Shown here: in pieces, positions 34,179 through 36,945 of the stretch | How the letters are laid out: each line of letters starts with the position of its first letter | Position numbering within the stretch: position 1 is the first letter of the stretch | DNA from: an uncultured Sediminibacterium sp. | Lineage (GTDB): Bacteria; Bacteroidota; Bacteroidia; Chitinophagales; Chitinophagaceae | NCBI GenBank assembly: GCA_937911175.1 | Contig: CALDSE010000049.1 | Location: 1-36,945 of the forward strand | Reading direction: 5' to 3' | Length of the DNA stretch: 36,945 nt | Program-made: the position numbers and the translations under genes | The notes under the pieces: model-generated | Database searches by the model: none | What the model saw: the letters and a program-made list of their open reading frames with translations, nothing else | Told to the model about the DNA's origin: nothing

Positions 34179-35222
34179 TTATAATTTTGATAAAATGAAT
34201 GCCCCCGTGATTAACATATTTATTAAAGCAAGTGGTATCATTTTTTTCCAGCCTAAATTCATTAATTGATCATATCTAAATCTTGGAATGGTCCAGCGAA
34301 TCCACATAAATAAGAATACAAATAATACAATTTTAATAAGCAAGGTACCTACGCCAATAATGGCTGCTATATTAGGCGCTACAGTGCTTTCATCAAAGAA
34401 AGGCAAATCGTAACCACCAAAATACATAGAGGCCATAATAGCACTACTCATAATCATATTCACATATTCAGCAAATAAATAGAATCCTAATTTCATAGAA
34501 GAGTATTCTTGGTGATAGCCAAAGTTTAATTCATTCTCTGCTTCTGGTAAATCAAAAGGTGTACGATTACATTCTGCCATCGCACAAATAAAGAAAATTA
34601 AAAAGCCCAAGGGCTGATACACCACATTCCACCAATTTCCTGTTACCTGATCTGCCACAATTGTTTTTAAACTAAGGCTGCCTGTTGACATTAATAAAGC
34701 AATTAAGGCAAGTCCCATCGCAATTTCATAACTAATGGCTTGAGAAGCTGCTCTTAAGGCAGACATCAAAGAAAATTTATTATTAGAAGCCCAACCTCCA
34801 ATCATAATACCATAAACACCCATACTCACTACAGCAAATACATACAATAAACCAATATTAATATCAGCCACTTGTAATTCAATCGTTCTTCCGAATAAAT
34901 GTATTTCAGTGCCCCATGGTATTACAGCAGAGGTCATCAAACTTGCTGTCATCGCTAATCCGGGACCTAGAATAAATAACCACTTACTAGCAGAAGTAGG
35001 AATAATTTCTTCTTTCATGATTAATTTCAAACCATCCGCTAGGGGTTGTAATAAACCAAAAGGACCTGCTCTATTCGGACCTGGTCGGTCTTGTAAGATG
35101 GCCGCTACTTTTCTTTCACCAAAAGTGGTGTATAAAGTAATCAATAAGGTGGTAAGCACAATAATGACAATCAAAATTAATTTCTCAATAATCATAGCCC
35201 AATCAAATGCGAGTAGTGTCAT
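34179..35222 (-). CDS. nuoH: NADH-quinone oxidoreductase subunit H
   Basis: NuoH forms the quinone-binding chamber between the peripheral and membrane arms of complex I. The 347-aa protein has eight or so helices and the signature GERKVAAILQDRPGPNRAG (35-53). The acidic loop DLPEAENELNFGYHQEYSS follows later; it usually reads E-S-E-L-V-A-G-Y-H and here has Asn at two positions. It lies 10 bases after nuoG and 24 bases before nuoI. Confidence 0.96.
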   Translation of the reverse strand: MTLLAFDWAMIIEKLILIVIIVLTTLLITLYTTFGERKVAAILQDRPGPNRAGPFGLLQPLADGLKLIMKEEIIPTSASKWLFILGPGLAMTASLMTSAVIPWGTEIHLFGRTIELQVADINIGLLYVFAVVSMGVYGIMIGGWASNNKFSLMSALRAASQAISYEIAMGLALIALLMSTGSLSLKTIVADQVTGNWWNVVYQPLGFLIFFICAMAECNRTPFDLPEAENELNFGYHQEYSSMKLGFYLFAEYVNMIMSSAIMASMYFGGYDLPFFDESTVAPNIAAIIGVGTLLIKIVLFVFLFMWIRWTIPRFRYDQLMNLGWKKMIPLALINMLITGAFILSKL

Positions 35223-35232
35223 ACTTTAAGTA

Positions 35233-36357
35233 TTAGGCGTTTGTAGAATTATTATTAAAAGTATTTCCATGAGAAGGGCCTTCTGTTTCACTCAAACGAA
35301 CAGAGGGTAAGTTCACTTCGCTTTCGTTATGAATATCCATTAATAAATGCGGTGCTCTGCCGTCATTCACTGCTTTAAATGTTTCTGTAGGTAGGGTGGT
35401 ACCAATATTGCCTGCATAATGCCCTTGCGCAATAACTGATTGCCTGCTTATTGCACGAGGTCCTTCAATCACCCAATCATTGGTTTGTTTTTTATCAAAA
35501 CGACAAGTATTACAAATCCATCCTGGTTTTCCATCAGGTGTATCTTCAATTTCACCCCACTCATCCTTGCGTGCTGTCACTCTAAATACTTCATCTCCTC
35601 TATTCCATAAAGTTACTCGACCAGAACAAGAAGGACAATTGCGGTGTGCATCCATAGGTTTTAAAAACCAAACTCTATTTTTAAATCGGAATGTTTTATC
35701 GGTTAAGGCGCCCACTGGACAAACATCAATAACATTGCCTATAAATTCATTGCCTAAACTTTTTTCAATATGGGTAGCAATTTCAGCATGGTCTCCTCTA
35801 TCTAAAATTCCGTGTTCTCTTTTATTCGTTAATTGGTCGGCAATAAAAACACAACGGTAACACAAAATACAACGCGTCATATGTAGTTGTATATGCTTAC
35901 CTAAATCATGCTTTTTGAAACTGCGTCTTTGGAACTCATATCTAGTGCCTGCCTTACCGTGTTCAAAACTTAAGTCTTGTAAATGACATTCTCCCGCCTG
36001 ATCACAAATAGGACAATCAAGGGGATGATTCAATAATAAAAATTCCACCACACCCGCTCTTGCATCAATAACTTTTTCACTAGTAATATTTTTTACTTCC
36101 ATGCCATCCATTACAGTGGTACGACAAGAGGCAACTAATTTTGGCATTGGTCTTGGATCTTTTTCTGAACCTTTTGATACTTCTACCAAACAAGTTCTAC
36201 ACTTACCGCCGCTTCCTTCCAATTTGCTATAAAAACACATTGCAGGCGGAGCAACTTGACCACCAATCAATCGAGCAGCTTGTAACACTGTTGTTCCAGC
36301 TGGAACATCAATGGTAATATTGTCGATTGTTACTTTAAATAAATTTTGTTCGCTCAT
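35233..36357 (-). CDS. nuoG: NADH-quinone oxidoreductase subunit G, short form
   Basis: This 374-aa protein is much shorter than E. coli NuoG (about 900 aa) because the large molybdopterin-oxidoreductase-like domain is missing. All the wiring is kept: a [2Fe-2S] site (C41, C53, C56, C78), the His-Cys3 cluster (H111, C115, C118, C124), and a [4Fe-4S] cluster (C163, C166, C169, C213). A fourth group of cysteines (C241, C244, C282, C285) resembles the off-path N7 site. The protein ends in a polar Asn/Ser-rich tail. Short NuoG is familiar to me from Bacteroidota, so I read this as intact. It lies 16 bases after nuoF. Confidence 0.93.
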   Translation of the reverse strand: MSEQNLFKVTIDNITIDVPAGTTVLQAARLIGGQVAPPAMCFYSKLEGSGGKCRTCLVEVSKGSEKDPRPMPKLVASCRTTVMDGMEVKNITSEKVIDARAGVVEFLLLNHPLDCPICDQAGECHLQDLSFEHGKAGTRYEFQRRSFKKHDLGKHIQLHMTRCILCYRCVFIADQLTNKREHGILDRGDHAEIATHIEKSLGNEFIGNVIDVCPVGALTDKTFRFKNRVWFLKPMDAHRNCPSCSGRVTLWNRGDEVFRVTARKDEWGEIEDTPDGKPGWICNTCRFDKKQTNDWVIEGPRAISRQSVIAQGHYAGNIGTTLPTETFKAVNDGRAPHLLMDIHNESEVNLPSVRLSETEGPSHGNTFNNNSTNA

Positions 36358-36373
36358 AGTTTATATTTCTATG

Positions 36374-36945
36374 TTATGCAGGTACATGAATTGGATCTGC
36401 ATAGTGTTGTAAACCGAAATTGCTTGTTTGTGATAAAACAGGATTGTTGATATGCCACTCAAATTCATCACGGAAATGACGAATCGCCGCAGCAACAGGC
36501 CATGCCGCTGCATCACCTAATGGACAAATGGTATTCCCTTCTATCTTTCTTTGAATATCCCATAATAAATCTATATCCGCGATAGTGCCATGACCATGTT
36601 CAATCTTGTGTAATATTTTTTCCATCCAACCAGTCCCTTCTCTACATGGAGAACATTGGCCACAACTTTCGTGACGATAAAAACGTGCTAATGTTAATGT
36701 GTTTTTTACAATACATTGATCCTCGTCTAAAACAATAAAACCTCCAGAACCTAACATCGATCCTGTTGCAAAACCACCATCACTTAAACTTTCATAGTTC
36801 ATGTAACGTGTTTCACCAGTCGCTGTTTTTAATAATAAGTTAGCAGGTAAAATGGGCACAGAAGATCCTCCAGGGATACAAGCTTTTAATCGCTTACCTC
36901 CCTTGATACCTCCGCAATATTCATCGCTATAAATAAATTCTTCTA
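36374..36945 (-). CDS. nuoF: NADH-quinone oxidoreductase subunit F (3' part, cut by window edge)
   Basis: The C-terminal 190 codons of the NADH- and FMN-binding subunit. The frame is open to the right edge (EEFIYSDEYCGGIKGGKRLK then ACIPGGSS), so the GTG at 36859 is internal and not a start. The cluster N3 ligands are visible as ESCGQCSPCREGTG and later NTICPLGDAAAW. This subunit takes electrons from NADH and passes them to NuoG. The remaining genes (nuoA-E) presumably lie beyond the window, as this is the upstream side of the operon. Confidence 0.96.
   Translation of the reverse strand, partial: EEFIYSDEYCGGIKGGKRLKACIPGGSSVPILPANLLLKTATGETRYMNYESLSDGGFATGSMLGSGGFIVLDEDQCIVKNTLTLARFYRHESCGQCSPCREGTGWMEKILHKIEHGHGTIADIDLLWDIQRKIEGNTICPLGDAAAWPVAAAIRHFRDEFEWHINNPVLSQTSNFGLQHYADPIHVPA

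Noticed and set aside
36374..36859. A separate short gene starting with GTG at 36859
   Set aside because: The frame continues upstream to the window edge with clear NuoF sequence (YCGGIKGGKRLK, IPGGSS), so the GTG is internal.

Overview
The window is a stretch of AT-rich chromosome from a member of the Bacteroidota, most likely a Chitinophagaceae-like lineage (family assignment is inference). Phylum-level clues are the TAnnTTTG type promoter elements, a GldF/GldG gliding-type ABC protein, an ExbB-ExbD-ExbD-TonB operon, a DksA-family protein without its full zinc finger, a short NuoG, the large IleRS2-type isoleucyl-tRNA synthetase and secreted proteins whose signal peptides end in Ala-Gln. 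I see no phage, insertion sequence, CRISPR array, rRNA or tRNA. The window looks like core genome throughout, and I did not find a convincing undescribed multi-gene system. The interest lies in unusual versions of known genes and in the regulatory DNA.

Layout, left to right. 1-1062: the 3' part of a lipid/multidrug ABC exporter (+), closed by a bidirectional terminator. 1202-9742: a minus-strand block read as gldFG fusion, terC, lspA, ileS, and a DksA protein with a histone-like Lys/Ala/Pro tail. 9843-11998: Fe-S cluster assembly iscS-iscU-iscA (minus), with a terminator after iscA. 12109-12510: methylmalonyl-CoA epimerase (+). 12524-14829: acpP-fabF-rnc (minus), with a perfect inverted repeat between acpP and fabF. 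15097-15561: a small YcxB-like membrane protein (minus). 15640-16590: PfkB sugar kinase (+), convergent with an outer-membrane beta-barrel protein (16593-17753, minus). 17888-18379: a small membrane-anchored protein (+) with the best promoter in the window. 18385-20712: mnmE and mmuM (minus). 20804-23800: exbB-exbD-exbD-tonB (minus). 24039-26540: large secreted metzincin-type metalloprotease (+). 26647-27924: MacB/FtsX-type permease (minus). 28003-36945: nuoF(partial)-G-H-I-J-K-L-M-N of respiratory complex I (minus), cut by the right edge.

How the genes work together. Complex I makes proton motive force, and the ExbB/ExbD/TonB complex spends it on outer-membrane uptake. IscS, IscU and IscA build Fe-S clusters of the kind needed by NuoF, NuoG and NuoI. 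AcpP and FabF supply fatty acids for the membranes. LspA matures lipoproteins. IleRS, MnmE and RNase III serve translation and RNA processing.

No gap between genes exceeds about 270 bases. The two longest, 14830-15096 and 23801-24038, hold AT-rich sequence. The first contains the acpP -7 element and a 10-bp palindrome at 14993-15002. In the second I see nothing distinct.
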